Source: Ruegeria atlantica (GTDB taxonomy: Bacteria > Pseudomonadota > Alphaproteobacteria > Rhodobacterales > Rhodobacteraceae). From it: a stretch of 64,000 nucleotides of DNA. The stretch is taken from contig NZ_WQBE01000008.1 in NCBI RefSeq assembly GCF_013032005.1, forward strand, positions 1-64,000, written 5' to 3'. Shown here in pieces: positions 54,474-63,842 of the stretch. The notes below the pieces were generated by a model, which was given only the letters and a program-made list of their open reading frames with translations, had not been told where the DNA came from and did not search any database. How positions within the stretch are numbered: position 1 is the first letter of the stretch; each line of letters opens with the position of its first letter. Made by a program: the position numbers and the translations under genes.

Positions 54474-55862
54474 ATGTCGGAAACCACAGCCAGCGAGTCC
54501 CGCTTTGACCGGTTCTTTGTGACCCGCCCGGACAATTTCGATCTGGAAAACAAATATACCGAAGCCGCGATGGAACGACACAAGCGCGAGGGGCTTGAAC
54601 TTGCGGTCCGCGCTCGCTGGATCGCGATGGCGCTGACTGGTGTGCTGCTGATCTACCTGAATCCGCAATGGGAAGTGCTGTGGTATCACTTCATCTTGCT
54701 GCTGATCTGCGCCAACGGCTGGTTTATCCGGCGCGCGGGGCGTGTGGGGCAATCGCGGACCGAGCTGCTTTTGATCTTTGTGGACCTGCTGATCATGACA
54801 CTGGGGATGATTGTGCCCAACCCGTTCAGCGACGATGTCCGACCGTTGGCGATGCAGTACCGGTTCGACAATTTCCAGTATTTTTTCATCATTCTGGCGG
54901 CCGGTACGTTGGCCTATTCCTGGCGCACGGTGATTGCGATCGGATCATGGACGGCAGGGGTCTGGACAGCAGGATGGATCATCGCCTGGTGGGTTGCAAC
55001 CCCGATGCCCGGTCTCAGCGAGCGTGTGGCTGAGGCATTGGCTGGCTATCCCGATGTGGCAGAATTGCTGGACCCCAACAGCTTTATGCCAGCGCAGCGT
55101 ATTCAACAGGTGATCGTGTTCATGATGGTGGCGGTGACATTGGGCGTGTCGATGCGGCGGCTCAATCGGTTGCTGATGTCGAATGCGGGGTTGGAGCGCG
55201 AAAGGGCAAACCTGTCGCGGTATTTCTCACCGAACGTGGTGGATGAGCTGAGCCAGAATGATGAGCCGCTGAAGCAGGTGCGCAAAGAGCAAATTGCCGT
55301 CCTGTTCATCGATATCGTCGGGTTCACCAGATATGCCGCGGGGCGCGACCCATATGATGTGATTGAAGCCCTGCGCGGCTTTCACGCCCGGATGGAGGCC
55401 GAAGTGTTCCGCCATCACGGAACGCTGGACAAATACCTGGGTGACGGGTTGATGGCCACGTTTGGGACGCCGGTGCCGACACCGCAGGATGCGAGTAATG
55501 CAGTGGCCTGCGCGCGTGGGATGATCGATGTGATTGACCGTTGGAACGTGGAACGCCGCCGTACGGGCGAGCCTGAGATACGTGTGGGGATCGGGGTCCA
55601 TTTCGGCGCGGTCGTTCTGGGGGATATCGGCGCCAACCGTTTGGAATTTGCGGTGATAGGGGATGCGGTGAATGTGGCCGCGAAGCTTGAGGCGCAGACT
55701 CGCGAGTTTCAGGCAAAAGTCATCATGAGCGACGCAGTTCGGAGCCGTTTGGAGGAAGAAGGCCGCAACGTATCCGAGCTGATGGCGGGGTTTGCGAAAC
55801 ACGAAAATCGTGCGGTCCGGGGGGTGGAGGCCCCGATGGATGTATGGGTGATGACCGGGTGA
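54474..55862 (+). CDS. Membrane-bound class III adenylate/guanylate cyclase
   Basis: A 462-aa cyclase. The N-terminal half holds about six hydrophobic segments (first WIAMALTGVLLIYLN, about 48-62; last about 205-222), a membrane sensor region of unknown ligand. A short linker with NLSRYFSPNVVDEL follows, then the catalytic domain (about 272-455) with metal Asp in AVLFIDIVGFTRY, DKYLGDGLMATFG and the transition-state NVAAKLE. AGGAGCTTG precedes the ATG. It is the second class III cyclase within 6 kb. Confidence 0.86.
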   Translation: MSETTASESRFDRFFVTRPDNFDLENKYTEAAMERHKREGLELAVRARWIAMALTGVLLIYLNPQWEVLWYHFILLLICANGWFIRRAGRVGQSRTELLLIFVDLLIMTLGMIVPNPFSDDVRPLAMQYRFDNFQYFFIILAAGTLAYSWRTVIAIGSWTAGVWTAGWIIAWWVATPMPGLSERVAEALAGYPDVAELLDPNSFMPAQRIQQVIVFMMVAVTLGVSMRRLNRLLMSNAGLERERANLSRYFSPNVVDELSQNDEPLKQVRKEQIAVLFIDIVGFTRYAAGRDPYDVIEALRGFHARMEAEVFRHHGTLDKYLGDGLMATFGTPVPTPQDASNAVACARGMIDVIDRWNVERRRTGEPEIRVGIGVHFGAVVLGDIGANRLEFAVIGDAVNVAAKLEAQTREFQAKVIMSDAVRSRLEEEGRNVSELMAGFAKHENRAVRGVEAPMDVWVMTG

Positions 55863-55916
55863 GGGCTCCCGCCGATCAACCATGCATCGAAGATGCAAGG
55901 CGGATCGTTGGGCCGG

Positions 55917-55938
55917 GCAGCACGCTGACGCGTGCTGC
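55917..55938. terminator. Candidate T-less terminator between convergent genes
   Basis: GCAGCACG (55917-55924) pairs with CGTGCTGC (55931-55938) between the cyclase and alkB-like stop codons. There is no T-tract on either side. Confidence 0.35.
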
Positions 55939-55940
55939 GG

Positions 55941-57077
55941 TCAGGCACGTGGCAGCGGGTTTTGCAATTTGTTATAGGGCGTCCAGTCCGTAACTTCGGG
56001 ATAGTATTGGCGCCGCCAAGCGCGGACGCGCGGGTTCATGATGCGACGCCACAGCGGTGGGATCATCGCGGCGACCGTCATCACCGGATAGCCATAGGGC
56101 AATTGCGGGGCGGCGTCCTCAGGGTGGTGTTGCAACAGTGGAAAGCGGCGGTTGGGTTTATAGTGGTGGTCCGAGTGGCGCTGCAAATTGATGAGCAGCC
56201 AGTTCGACGCTTTCTGTGACGCATTCCATGAGTGGCGTGGTTGGACATGCTCATACTTGCCTGCGCCCAGATGTTTGCGCGTCAGGCCATAATGTTCGAC
56301 GTAATTAACCAATTCTAGCTGCCAGATGGCGACGCCCGCTTGGATCAGGAACAGTGCGAGCCCCGAGAGACCTCCGATCACGAAGGCCAATACCAGCATT
56401 GCACCTTGTAATGCCCAGTAGCGCCAGAACGGGTTGGAGAGGTCGCTCCACGGGCGGTCTTTACGGGCCAGTTTTTCGCGTTCAGCCTGCATGGCCGAGA
56501 ACAGGCATTGTTTCAGCACCCGCGGATAAAACCGATGAAACCCCTCGTTATAGCGTGCAGTCACCGGGTCGCGGGGCGTACCGACATAGCGGTGATGCAC
56601 CAGCAGATGTTCAGAGCGGAAATGTGAATACAGCACCATCGCCAGAAGGATATCGCCCAACCAGCGTTCGACTCGGCCTTTTTGGTGCATCAACTCGTGG
56701 CTGTAGTTGATGCCGATCGTGCCCGAGATTACTCCCATTCCGAAGAACAGCCCAATCTTAGCTGAACTTGACAGGTGGTCGGTATGCGTGGCGTGCCAGA
56801 TCAGCCCGTAAAGGGTCAGGAATTGTACCGGAACCCAAGCTTTTGTCAGCAGGATATACCAGTGCAACACCGAGTCGGGGGTATCGGGGTTGGCATTGGT
56901 CAGATCCAGCCCGGTGAGCCGGTCGAGCAACGCAAAGGCCCACCATGTGGAAAGTGGCACCAGCAAGACCCACCAACCGCCAGCCATTGCGGTGAACCAG
57001 ATCAGCGGGATCAGCAGGAATGAGATCCAGAACGGCAGGGCTGATTGCCAACGGGGTAAGGTATCTGTTGCGGTCAT
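55941..57077 (-). CDS. alkB: AlkB-type alkane/fatty-acid monooxygenase
   Basis: A 378-aa integral-membrane di-iron hydroxylase. It has the three histidine boxes of the family, HELMH (127-131), EHLLVHH (156-162) and LQRHSDHH near 310, and the AlkB-specific NYVEHYG. Around five to six transmembrane helices are predicted. AlkB hydroxylates the terminal carbon of alkanes using rubredoxin electrons; no rubredoxin or alkane regulator is adjacent, so medium-chain alkane use is likely but not proven. The ATG at 57077 has GGAG upstream. Confidence 0.88.
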   Translation of the reverse strand: MTATDTLPRWQSALPFWISFLLIPLIWFTAMAGGWWVLLVPLSTWWAFALLDRLTGLDLTNANPDTPDSVLHWYILLTKAWVPVQFLTLYGLIWHATHTDHLSSSAKIGLFFGMGVISGTIGINYSHELMHQKGRVERWLGDILLAMVLYSHFRSEHLLVHHRYVGTPRDPVTARYNEGFHRFYPRVLKQCLFSAMQAEREKLARKDRPWSDLSNPFWRYWALQGAMLVLAFVIGGLSGLALFLIQAGVAIWQLELVNYVEHYGLTRKHLGAGKYEHVQPRHSWNASQKASNWLLINLQRHSDHHYKPNRRFPLLQHHPEDAAPQLPYGYPVMTVAAMIPPLWRRIMNPRVRAWRRQYYPEVTDWTPYNKLQNPLPRA

Positions 57078-57136
57078 TGGGTGGCTCCGGATGACTGCGC
57101 GCACATTAGCCACAGTCCGGTAGGACAGACAATGGG

Positions 57137-58192
57137 TTACCGGTTGCGCCAGAGGTCATATGCTTTGCGCATCACGGTCGGCAGGTCGCTGGGGCGGAAA
57201 GTGTGTTTTTCCAAAACGATCAGATCATCGAGCGTCGTTTCCGTCGGCAACGTAGCTGTCCAGACACACAGGATCAGGTGAAAATGGGTGAAGGTGTGGC
57301 GCACCTCACCTGCCAAAGCTTGCCAGTCAGCGGAAAAGGGGGGGGAGTCTGCTGGCGCATCTGACCAAACTGACCCCGGCCAGCCCAGCATGCCGCCCAG
57401 CAACCCTTTGTCGGGGCGCCGCTCCAGCAGCAGGGCTCCATCCGTACGCTGAGCGATATAGACATGGCCATACCGCGTGGGTTTCGGCTTTTTCGGTGTC
57501 TTGCGCGGCAGGTCGGGCTGGGTTCCGGCCGCACGGGCCTGACAAGGGTCGCGCAGGGGGCAGATGCCACAGGCCGGAGACTTCGGGGTACAGATCGTGG
57601 CCCCCAGATCCATCACGGCCTGTGCATAATCTCCGGGTCGCAGGTCGGGCGTTAGCGCAGCGGCTTTTTCTTTCAACAGGGGTTTCGAGCCCGGCAGAGG
57701 GTCGTGAATGTCATACAGACGCGCCATGACCCGTTCGACATTGCCATCCAGAACCGTCTCGGGCTGGTCAAAAGCGATGGCCGAGATAGCGGCGGCCGTA
57801 TAGGGGCCGATGCCGGGCAGTTTCAGCAGGGCGTCATAGGTATCAGGAAAAACGCCGCCATGTTCATTGGCCACCGCGCGTGCGCATTTCAGCAGGTTGC
57901 GGGCACGGGCGTAATAGCCCAGCCCGGCCCATTCGCCCATGACCTGATCGTCCGGTGCGGCCGCCAGCGTCTGAACCGTAGGCCAGCGCGCGGTGAATCG
58001 CATAAAATAATCTCGGACAGCGGCCACGGTGGTCTGTTGCAACATCACTTCGGACAACCAGACCCGGTAGGGGTCCGGTATCATGCCCGCCGCCCGGTCG
58101 GTTGGTCTAACACGCCACGGCATTGTGCGAGCGTGGCGGTCGTACCAAGCCAGTAACGCACCGCTCAGGTCATGTTGAATACTGTCACGCAA
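57137..58192 (-). CDS. mutY: A/G-specific adenine DNA glycosylase
   Basis: MutY removes adenine mispaired with 8-oxoguanine. The 351-aa protein has the catalytic E48 in SEVMLQQTTV, helix-hairpin-helix LPGIGPYTA with catalytic D149 in VLDGNVERVMARLYD, and the 4Fe-4S cluster C201-x6-C208-x2-C211-x5-C217. The C-terminal MutT-like domain recognises 8-oxoG. The start is a TTG at 58192, as no ATG lies near the conserved N-terminus. It is divergent from the dciA-like gene, whose frame overlaps its leader. Confidence 0.95.
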   Translation of the reverse strand: MRDSIQHDLSGALLAWYDRHARTMPWRVRPTDRAAGMIPDPYRVWLSEVMLQQTTVAAVRDYFMRFTARWPTVQTLAAAPDDQVMGEWAGLGYYARARNLLKCARAVANEHGGVFPDTYDALLKLPGIGPYTAAAISAIAFDQPETVLDGNVERVMARLYDIHDPLPGSKPLLKEKAAALTPDLRPGDYAQAVMDLGATICTPKSPACGICPLRDPCQARAAGTQPDLPRKTPKKPKPTRYGHVYIAQRTDGALLLERRPDKGLLGGMLGWPGSVWSDAPADSPPFSADWQALAGEVRHTFTHFHLILCVWTATLPTETTLDDLIVLEKHTFRPSDLPTVMRKAYDLWRNR

Positions 58193-58273
58193 GTTTTATC
58201 TATCTCTCTGTCGGGTTTCGCTGGCGTCCGATATCATGCCCTTTACAATAGCGGCGCAGGAGTTGGAAACCAG

Positions 58274-58780
58274 ATGCAGCGCAGACGTTCTTCGACCCGC
58301 GGGTTCAAACGCACCGCGACATTGCTGAACGGCCAGATTAGGCGCGCCGGGGAAAGCCGGGGCTTTGCCGTTTCGCGTCTGCTGACCCATTGGGCCGAGA
58401 TCGTGGGCCAAGATATGGCCGCCATCGCGCGACCGGTGAATGTGGGCTATGGCAAGGGCGGGATCGGCGCGACGCTGACGGTGCTGACCACTGGTCCGCA
58501 GGCTCCGATGCTTGAAATGCAAAAGGAACAGCTGCGCGGCAAGGTGAATGCTGTTTATGGCTATAACGCCATCAGCCGGGTGCGTATCACCCAGACCGCG
58601 CCGACAGGATTTGCCGAGGGGCAGGCCAGCTTCGATCACAAACCGAAAGCGGCGAAACCCAAAATCGATCCCGAAATCGTGGCCGAGGCGGACCGGACTG
58701 CGCGCGACGTCAATGACGGTGATCTGCGCGCGGCCCTTGAACGTCTGGGCCGCAACGTATTATCCAAGCAAAAACGCTGA
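58274..58780 (+). CDS. dciA: DciA-like (DUF721) protein
   Basis: A 168-aa protein with GQIRRAGESRGFAVSRLLTHWAEIVGQDMAAIARPVNV and LTVLTTGPQAPMLEMQKEQLRGKVNAVYGYNAI, the DUF721/DciA N-terminal fold. DciA loads replicative DnaB helicase in bacteria lacking DnaC. The C-terminus is a Lys/Arg-rich helical tail. The ATG at 58274 is chosen by family start and AGGAG nearby. The dsbA-like gene follows after 14 bases, which suggests co-transcription. Confidence 0.8.
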   Translation: MQRRRSSTRGFKRTATLLNGQIRRAGESRGFAVSRLLTHWAEIVGQDMAAIARPVNVGYGKGGIGATLTVLTTGPQAPMLEMQKEQLRGKVNAVYGYNAISRVRITQTAPTGFAEGQASFDHKPKAAKPKIDPEIVAEADRTARDVNDGDLRAALERLGRNVLSKQKR

Positions 58781-58794
58781 GAAAGGGCTGAGAA

Positions 58795-59451
58795 ATGAGC
58801 CGTATTGCAACCGGAATCTGCGCGGCCGTCGCTATTGCCGCTGGCGGCTATTGGCTGTCGAATTCCTCTACTTCGTATCCGATGATTGGCAGTGCCGAGG
58901 CGCAAGAGGCCGATATTGACACCTCGACCATCGTCGAGATGGTGCAGGGGGCCGAAGATGCGCCGGTCGAGATCATCGAATATGCATCCTATACCTGCCC
59001 GCATTGCGCCAACTTCCATACGGGGGCGTATAAGCAACTGAAGAAGGATTTCATCGACACCGGTAAGGTTAAGTTCATCTACCGCGAGGTGTATTTCGAC
59101 AAATATGGCCTGTGGGCTTCGATGGTCGCGCGTTGTGACGGCCCCGATAAGTTCTTTGGCATTTCCGACCTGATCTATGAAGGTCAGTCCGAATGGACCC
59201 GCGCAGGTGGTCCAGCTGAAATCGTGGACGAGTTGCGCAAGATCGGGCGTCTGGCTGGTATTGACAATGACCAGCTTGAAGCCTGCCTGCAGGACGGCAC
59301 CCGCGCGCAAACACTGGTGGCCTGGTATCAGGAAAACGCCGAACGTGACGGTGTTCAATCCACGCCTTCGTTCGTTGTGAATGGCAAGAAGGTCGACAAC
59401 CAATCTTATGCCGATTTCAAGAAGCTGATCGAAGAAGAACTGGGCAGCTGA
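58795..59451 (+). CDS. DsbA-family thiol:disulfide oxidoreductase
   Basis: A 218-aa exported thioredoxin-fold protein. Signal peptide about 1-37; catalytic CPHC at C68-C71 (YASYTCPHCANFH), the DsbA rather than DsbC-type centre. The helical insert and final STPSFVVNGKKVDNQ (cis-Pro loop TPSF) agree with the Thioredoxin_4/DsbA group common in Rhodobacterales. It oxidises cysteines in the periplasm. A hairpin follows before lpxK. Confidence 0.88.
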   Translation: MSRIATGICAAVAIAAGGYWLSNSSTSYPMIGSAEAQEADIDTSTIVEMVQGAEDAPVEIIEYASYTCPHCANFHTGAYKQLKKDFIDTGKVKFIYREVYFDKYGLWASMVARCDGPDKFFGISDLIYEGQSEWTRAGGPAEIVDELRKIGRLAGIDNDQLEACLQDGTRAQTLVAWYQENAERDGVQSTPSFVVNGKKVDNQSYADFKKLIEEELGS

Positions 59452-59460
59452 TTGCCTGTT

Positions 59461-59487
59461 GCGACCGGTTCTGCATGGACCGGTCGC
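59461..59487. terminator. Bidirectional hairpin between dsbA-like gene and lpxK
   Basis: Perfect 9-bp stem GCGACCGGT (59461-59469) / ACCGGTCGC (59479-59487) between two convergent genes. No strong T-tract, so a terminator role is probable but not certain. Confidence 0.5.
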
Positions 59488-59490
59488 ACT

Positions 59491-60489
59491 TTACGGCGAC
59501 GGGGCGATTTGCAGCAGCATCTGCCGCACCTTGTCGGCCTCATTCACTTTCAAACGCACGGGCAGGGTGATGACCTTGCTGCGAAACGCCGGTGGCAGGC
59601 GCACGGCGTCTTTTTCTGTTGTCACCATTTGCGCGCCCAGCAGGCGGGCCTCGTTCTCTAACCGGGTCATAAGGGCAGGGGTCAGCGGTTGGTGATCGTC
59701 CAGTGCCTCGGCCCGCAAGAGTGTCGCGCCCTGTTGGCGCAGAGTGTCAAAAAACTTTTCAGGATGGCCGATCCCTGCAAAGGCCAGAACCGGCGTATCT
59801 GCCCAATCCATACCGGTTTGCAGGGGCTCAACCGCGCCGGTGGCGTGGGGAGCGGTCAATTTCGCCCCCCAGCGATCGGTAAATTGCGACTGCGCGTCGG
59901 TATCACCCAGCGACAGTACCAGATCGGCGCGTTGCAATCCGGTTTCAACAGGTTCACGTAAAGGCCCGGCAGGCAGACACAGTCCATTGCCGAATCCGCG
60001 CGCCGCATCGACCACGATGACCGAGAAATCCTTGGCGACCGAGGGGTTCTGAAACCCGTCGTCCAGCAGGATCACACTGGCCCCGGCTTCGGCCGCCGCG
60101 CGCGCGCCGGCGGCGCGGTCCTTGGCCACCCAGACCTCGGCAAAGGCGGCCAGCAACAGGGGTTCATCCCCGACTTGCGCGGCGGTGTGTTTGGATGGGT
60201 CAACCTGCACGGGCCCTTCTAACGAACCTCCATGGCCACGCGTCACCACATGCGTTTCGTGCCAGGCGTCGCGTAATTGCTCGATCATCCAGATCACGGT
60301 TGGGGTCTTGCCGGTGCCACCCGCGTTCAGGTTGCCGATGCAGATGACCGGAACGCCGGGTTTAACTCCCGGTTTGGACGCAACCCGCCGGGCGGTTGCG
60401 GCGGCGTAGATTCGGCCAAGCGGTGCCAGTAGTCTGGCACGCATATCCAGCCGGTTGGGGGCGGTGTTCCAAAAACCAGGTGCTCTCAT
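59491..60489 (-). CDS. lpxK: Tetraacyldisaccharide 4'-kinase LpxK
   Basis: LpxK phosphorylates the lipid A disaccharide at the 4' position, at the inner membrane. The 332-aa protein has an N-terminal membrane-associating helix and the P-loop NAGGTGKT (55-62). [20 protein letters not shown] provides the DDGFQ motif and metal ligand. The ATG at 60489 overlaps the preceding gene's stop at TGATG and gives the family length; a longer upstream frame is not used. Confidence 0.93.
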   Translation of the reverse strand: MRAPGFWNTAPNRLDMRARLLAPLGRIYAAATARRVASKPGVKPGVPVICIGNLNAGGTGKTPTVIWMIEQLRDAWHETHVVTRGHGGSLEGPVQVDPSKHTAAQVGDEPLLLAAFAEVWVAKDRAAGARAAAEAGASVILLDDGFQNPSVAKDFSVIVVDAARGFGNGLCLPAGPLREPVETGLQRADLVLSLGDTDAQSQFTDRWGAKLTAPHATGAVEPLQTGMDWADTPVLAFAGIGHPEKFFDTLRQQGATLLRAEALDDHQPLTPALMTRLENEARLLGAQMVTTEKDAVRLPPAFRSKVITLPVRLKVNEADKVRQMLLQIAPSP

Positions 60490-61712
60490 CAATCCGCACT
60501 CCGCTGATCCAGGCAATCCTGCACCATATCGATCAGTTGATCCGCTTGTGGTGCGCCTTCGGATACGATCTGCCACCCGGCCAACGCCATATCTGCAGCC
60601 CGGTCAGGCGATAGCAGCTCGACCACGGCGTCGCCCAGTTCGGTTGCGGATCTGACCATGCGGGCAGCGCCGGCCCGATCCAGTTGATCGTACATCTGCT
60701 GATGACGATGCACAAACGGGCCGTGGATGACAGACGACCCAAGGGCAACGGCAAAAAGTGGATCGCGCCCACCCGCGTCGCGTTCTAGCGAGCTGCCCAT
60801 GAATGTGACTGGCGAGATCCGGTGCCACAGGCCCAGATCTTCGGAGTGGGCGGACAGGATAACCTGCGTGTTGTCTTCGATCTGACCGCTGGTGTCCCAA
60901 TTGGTACAACGCAGATCCATAGTCTCAAGGCGGTTTTGCAGTGGTTCTGCCTCGGCGGTGTCTGCCACATGCAGCACCAGTGTCAGCCGGGGCAACATCC
61001 GCAATGCCTGGCGATGGGCACTAAGGATCGAGATGAACTCCTTGTCCCGCACACATGCTGCCAACCAGACCGGACGCCCCGCCAGTGCGTGATTGGTTTC
61101 GATCAGTTCATCCTCGGGCCAGGGCTGCGGGTTCGGGCTGACATACAATGGTGGAGAGTCGGTGACTTTGCCCGACGTGATGCCAAGGCGACGGATTGTC
61201 CGGGTGGTTTCCGAATTCGTGGTCAGGATGGTTTTGAAACAGTCTAAAGTAAAACGGGTGATGTCCGGCAGCCACCGGGCGCCGCGCGCGATCTTTATAT
61301 CTACCCGTGCTTCGATCAGGATCAGGGGAATACCGCGCTCTTCGGCGCGCGTGATAACATTGGGCATCAGCCCGCCCCCGACCCACAGGCCGGTTTCGGG
61401 GTGCCAATGGTCCAGAAACGCGCGTGCTGCCCCCGCTTGTTCCGAGGGCAGGTTCACCAGCGGGTAGTCTCCTTGCTCCCAAAGGCTCAGGTCGGCTTCG
61501 GCGGGCACTGTCAGCAGCACATGCAAAGTGGGTCGGACCTGCTGCAGCCTATGGCAGAAATCTACGACCGCGCGCTGGCGATCCTGCGCGTTGATATGGA
61601 CCCATAGCAACTCGCCCTCAGGGCGCTGGATCTCGGGTTGGCTGCTCGGGTTGGACACGCCCCAGGACAGAACCCGATAGGCTGCCAGGCTGAGGGATCG
61701 CGGTCGGCTCAT
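60489..61712 (-). CDS. KdtA/WaaA-family glycosyltransferase homologue, diverged
   Basis: A 407-aa GT30-type protein sharing the two-domain fold and [43 protein letters not shown] with Kdo transferases. In standard KdtA the N-terminal block is HAxSVGE with the Glu as general base; here it reads HINAQDR (39-45), with Arg at that place. The later NPLEPA-type Glu is also altered (DPLFAV). It may have another sugar specificity or be a non-catalytic paralogue. Placement with lpxK ties it to lipopolysaccharide. True KdtA may be elsewhere in the genome. Confidence 0.7.
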   Translation of the reverse strand: MSRPRSLSLAAYRVLSWGVSNPSSQPEIQRPEGELLWVHINAQDRQRAVVDFCHRLQQVRPTLHVLLTVPAEADLSLWEQGDYPLVNLPSEQAGAARAFLDHWHPETGLWVGGGLMPNVITRAEERGIPLILIEARVDIKIARGARWLPDITRFTLDCFKTILTTNSETTRTIRRLGITSGKVTDSPPLYVSPNPQPWPEDELIETNHALAGRPVWLAACVRDKEFISILSAHRQALRMLPRLTLVLHVADTAEAEPLQNRLETMDLRCTNWDTSGQIEDNTQVILSAHSEDLGLWHRISPVTFMGSSLERDAGGRDPLFAVALGSSVIHGPFVHRHQQMYDQLDRAGAARMVRSATELGDAVVELLSPDRAADMALAGWQIVSEGAPQADQLIDMVQDCLDQRSAD

Positions 61713-62509
61713 GGGCGGATTCCGGTGCTGCCCGGGTCAAGCTGTGCGTGCAGGGTGTCATGAATGGGCGTGCCGGCCGCGATCACGCCGTTCAGGCGCG
61801 GATGGGCGTTGTTGAACCGCAAGGGTTGCGCCAACCGGTCGGAACAGCGGCCGCCAGCCTCGCGGATAAGCAGGTCGCCTGCAGCGATATCCCATTCCCA
61901 ACTGGGCCGCAGCGTCAGCATCCCGTCGAAACGCCCTTGTCCGACCAGCGCCATTCGATAGGCCAGTGACGGGCGATAGACCCGTTCAAAGTCAGGCACC
62001 TGACCCTGCCGCCAATGGTGTGGCTTTATATTGGGTTTGGCCGCCAATATTTGCGCCGTGTCCAGCGTCGTGACGCCCGAGACGTGGATCGCCGCCCCAT
62101 TCAGAAACGCGCCTTGTCCTTTGGCCGCAGTATACAGCAGATCGCGCAGGGGCAGGTAAATTACAGCTGCAATCACTTCGCCCTGTTCTGCAATGGCCAG
62201 TGAGTGTGCCCAGGTGCGCGATCCTTCGGCAAAGCTGCGCGTGCCGTCGATCGGATCGATGATGAACACCCGGTCCTTCGTCAGCCGGTCAGTGGAATCC
62301 TCGGTTTCTTCGCTCAGCCAGCCATAGCATGGCCGGGCGGCGGGCAGGCGCTGTTCCAGCATGGCGTTGACGGCCAGATCGGCCTCGGTCACCGGTCCGG
62401 CGCCGTCGGGTTTATCCCAGCGCTGCGCCGTTGTGCCCGAGTATCGAGTGGCGATCTTTCCGGCCTCTAATGCGGCGTCGATCAAAAGTTGCAGGTCAGC
62501 TGCCGGCAA
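61709..62509 (-). CDS. Inositol-monophosphatase-family phosphatase (CysQ/SuhB-like)
   Basis: A 266-aa protein with the lithium-sensitive phosphatase motifs LSEETEDS (about 65-72), DPIDGTRSF (85-93) and WEWDIAAGDLLIREAGG. The family includes inositol monophosphatase, fructose-1,6-bisphosphatase and 3'(2'),5'-bisphosphate nucleotidase (CysQ). Sequence alone does not separate these; the spacing is closest to CysQ-like proteins. It overlaps the KdtA-like gene by 4 bases and pmbA by 14. Confidence 0.82.
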   Translation of the reverse strand: MPAADLQLLIDAALEAGKIATRYSGTTAQRWDKPDGAGPVTEADLAVNAMLEQRLPAARPCYGWLSEETEDSTDRLTKDRVFIIDPIDGTRSFAEGSRTWAHSLAIAEQGEVIAAVIYLPLRDLLYTAAKGQGAFLNGAAIHVSGVTTLDTAQILAAKPNIKPHHWRQGQVPDFERVYRPSLAYRMALVGQGRFDGMLTLRPSWEWDIAAGDLLIREAGGRCSDRLAQPLRFNNAHPRLNGVIAAGTPIHDTLHAQLDPGSTGIRP

Positions 62510-63842
62510 GTGTCATTCCTTCGATCAGCACCGACGGAACCACCCGCGACAGATACGGGCGCGCGTCGTTTGCCGGGATGATCCGTTTCAACATATCGCG
62601 CAGGTTACCCGCGATGGTGCATTCGTTGACCGGATGCGTGATCTCTCCGTTCTCGACCCAAAACCCTGATGCACCGCGTGAATAGTCACCTGTGTTTGGG
62701 TTGATGGTCGAGCCGATCATAGATGTCACCAGCAGCCCGGTACCCATGTCGCGCAGCAAGTCCTGGCGGCTGTGTGTGCCTTGGGTCAGGCTCAGGTTCC
62801 AGTTGCTAGGCGAAGGTGGCCCCGACACGCCGCGCGCGGCGTTACCGGTTGAGGTCATGTCCAGCTTGCGCGCGCTGGACAGATCAAGCGTCCAGCCGGT
62901 CAGCACGCCGTTTTCGACAATGGCGCGCCGCTGCGTTGCCAGTCCTTCGGCGTCGAAGGGGCGCGAGCCTGCGATGCGTGGGCGGTGCGGGTCTTCGATC
63001 AGCGACAGGTGGTCAGGTAACACCTGTTCGCCCAGACAGTCCTTAAGCCAAGACGCGCCCCGCGCGATAGCCGCACCATTGCTGGCCCCCAGCAGGTGAC
63101 CGATCAGCGAGGATGAGATGCGTTCGTCAAACAGCACCGGAAATGTGCCGGTGGTGGGTTTCTGAGCCCCGACCAGCGCCACAGCACGTTCACCTGCGGT
63201 GCGGCCGATTTCCTCGGGGCTGCGCAGGTCGCTTTGAAAGGTGCGGTTGTCGCCGTCATAGTCGCGCTCCATCCCGGTACCTTCGCCCGAGATCGCCACG
63301 CATGTGGTCGAGCGGCTGCTGCGGGCATAGCCACCGGAAAAACCGTTGGTTGCTGTCAGATGTACACGGTGCGTGCCATAAGCCGCCGCTGCATCGGATA
63401 CTTGCGATACGCCGTGAACCGACAGTGCCGTAGCTTCGGCTGCTAGCGCGTCATGCAGCAGGTCTTCGGCCGCTGGTTCCGGGGTGGGGTCGAACAATTC
63501 CAATGCGGGCAGATCCCAATCCGTGGCCAACTGCGCCGCATCGGCCAGCCCGGTGAACGGATCTTCGGGGGCTTCGCGGGCCATGGCCACGGCGCGCTCG
63601 GCCATCGCGGTCAAGGTTTCCGGGCGGCTGTCAGAGCTGGACACGATCGCCTGCCGTTGGCCCAGGAACACCCGCAGGCCAAGGTCAGTACCCTCGGACC
63701 TTTCGGCATGTTCCAGCGCCCCGCTCCGCACTTCGACCGAAACCGAAGAGCCATCGATCACAATAGCATCCGCCGCGTCGGCCCCGGCATTGCGGGCCGC
63801 GTCCATCAAGGATTGGCTGATGTCTTCAGGTGTTAGGGTCAT
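62496..63842 (-). CDS. pmbA: TldD/PmbA-family protease subunit
   Basis: A 448-aa protein of the PmbA/TldE type. It has GLRVFLGQRQAIVSSSD near the N-terminus, PVLFDERISSSLIGHLLGASNGAAIARG in the middle and GDYSRGASGFWVENGEITHPVNECTIAGNL near the C-terminus. In E. coli, TldD and TldE form a heterodimeric metalloprotease that unfolds and cleaves peptides; TldD carries the metal site, and the partner gene is not in this window. It is the first gene of the leftward cluster. Confidence 0.93.
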   Translation of the reverse strand: MTLTPEDISQSLMDAARNAGADAADAIVIDGSSVSVEVRSGALEHAERSEGTDLGLRVFLGQRQAIVSSSDSRPETLTAMAERAVAMAREAPEDPFTGLADAAQLATDWDLPALELFDPTPEPAAEDLLHDALAAEATALSVHGVSQVSDAAAAYGTHRVHLTATNGFSGGYARSSRSTTCVAISGEGTGMERDYDGDNRTFQSDLRSPEEIGRTAGERAVALVGAQKPTTGTFPVLFDERISSSLIGHLLGASNGAAIARGASWLKDCLGEQVLPDHLSLIEDPHRPRIAGSRPFDAEGLATQRRAIVENGVLTGWTLDLSSARKLDMTSTGNAARGVSGPPSPSNWNLSLTQGTHSRQDLLRDMGTGLLVTSMIGSTINPNTGDYSRGASGFWVENGEITHPVNECTIAGNLRDMLKRIIPANDARPYLSRVVPSVLIEGMTLAGS

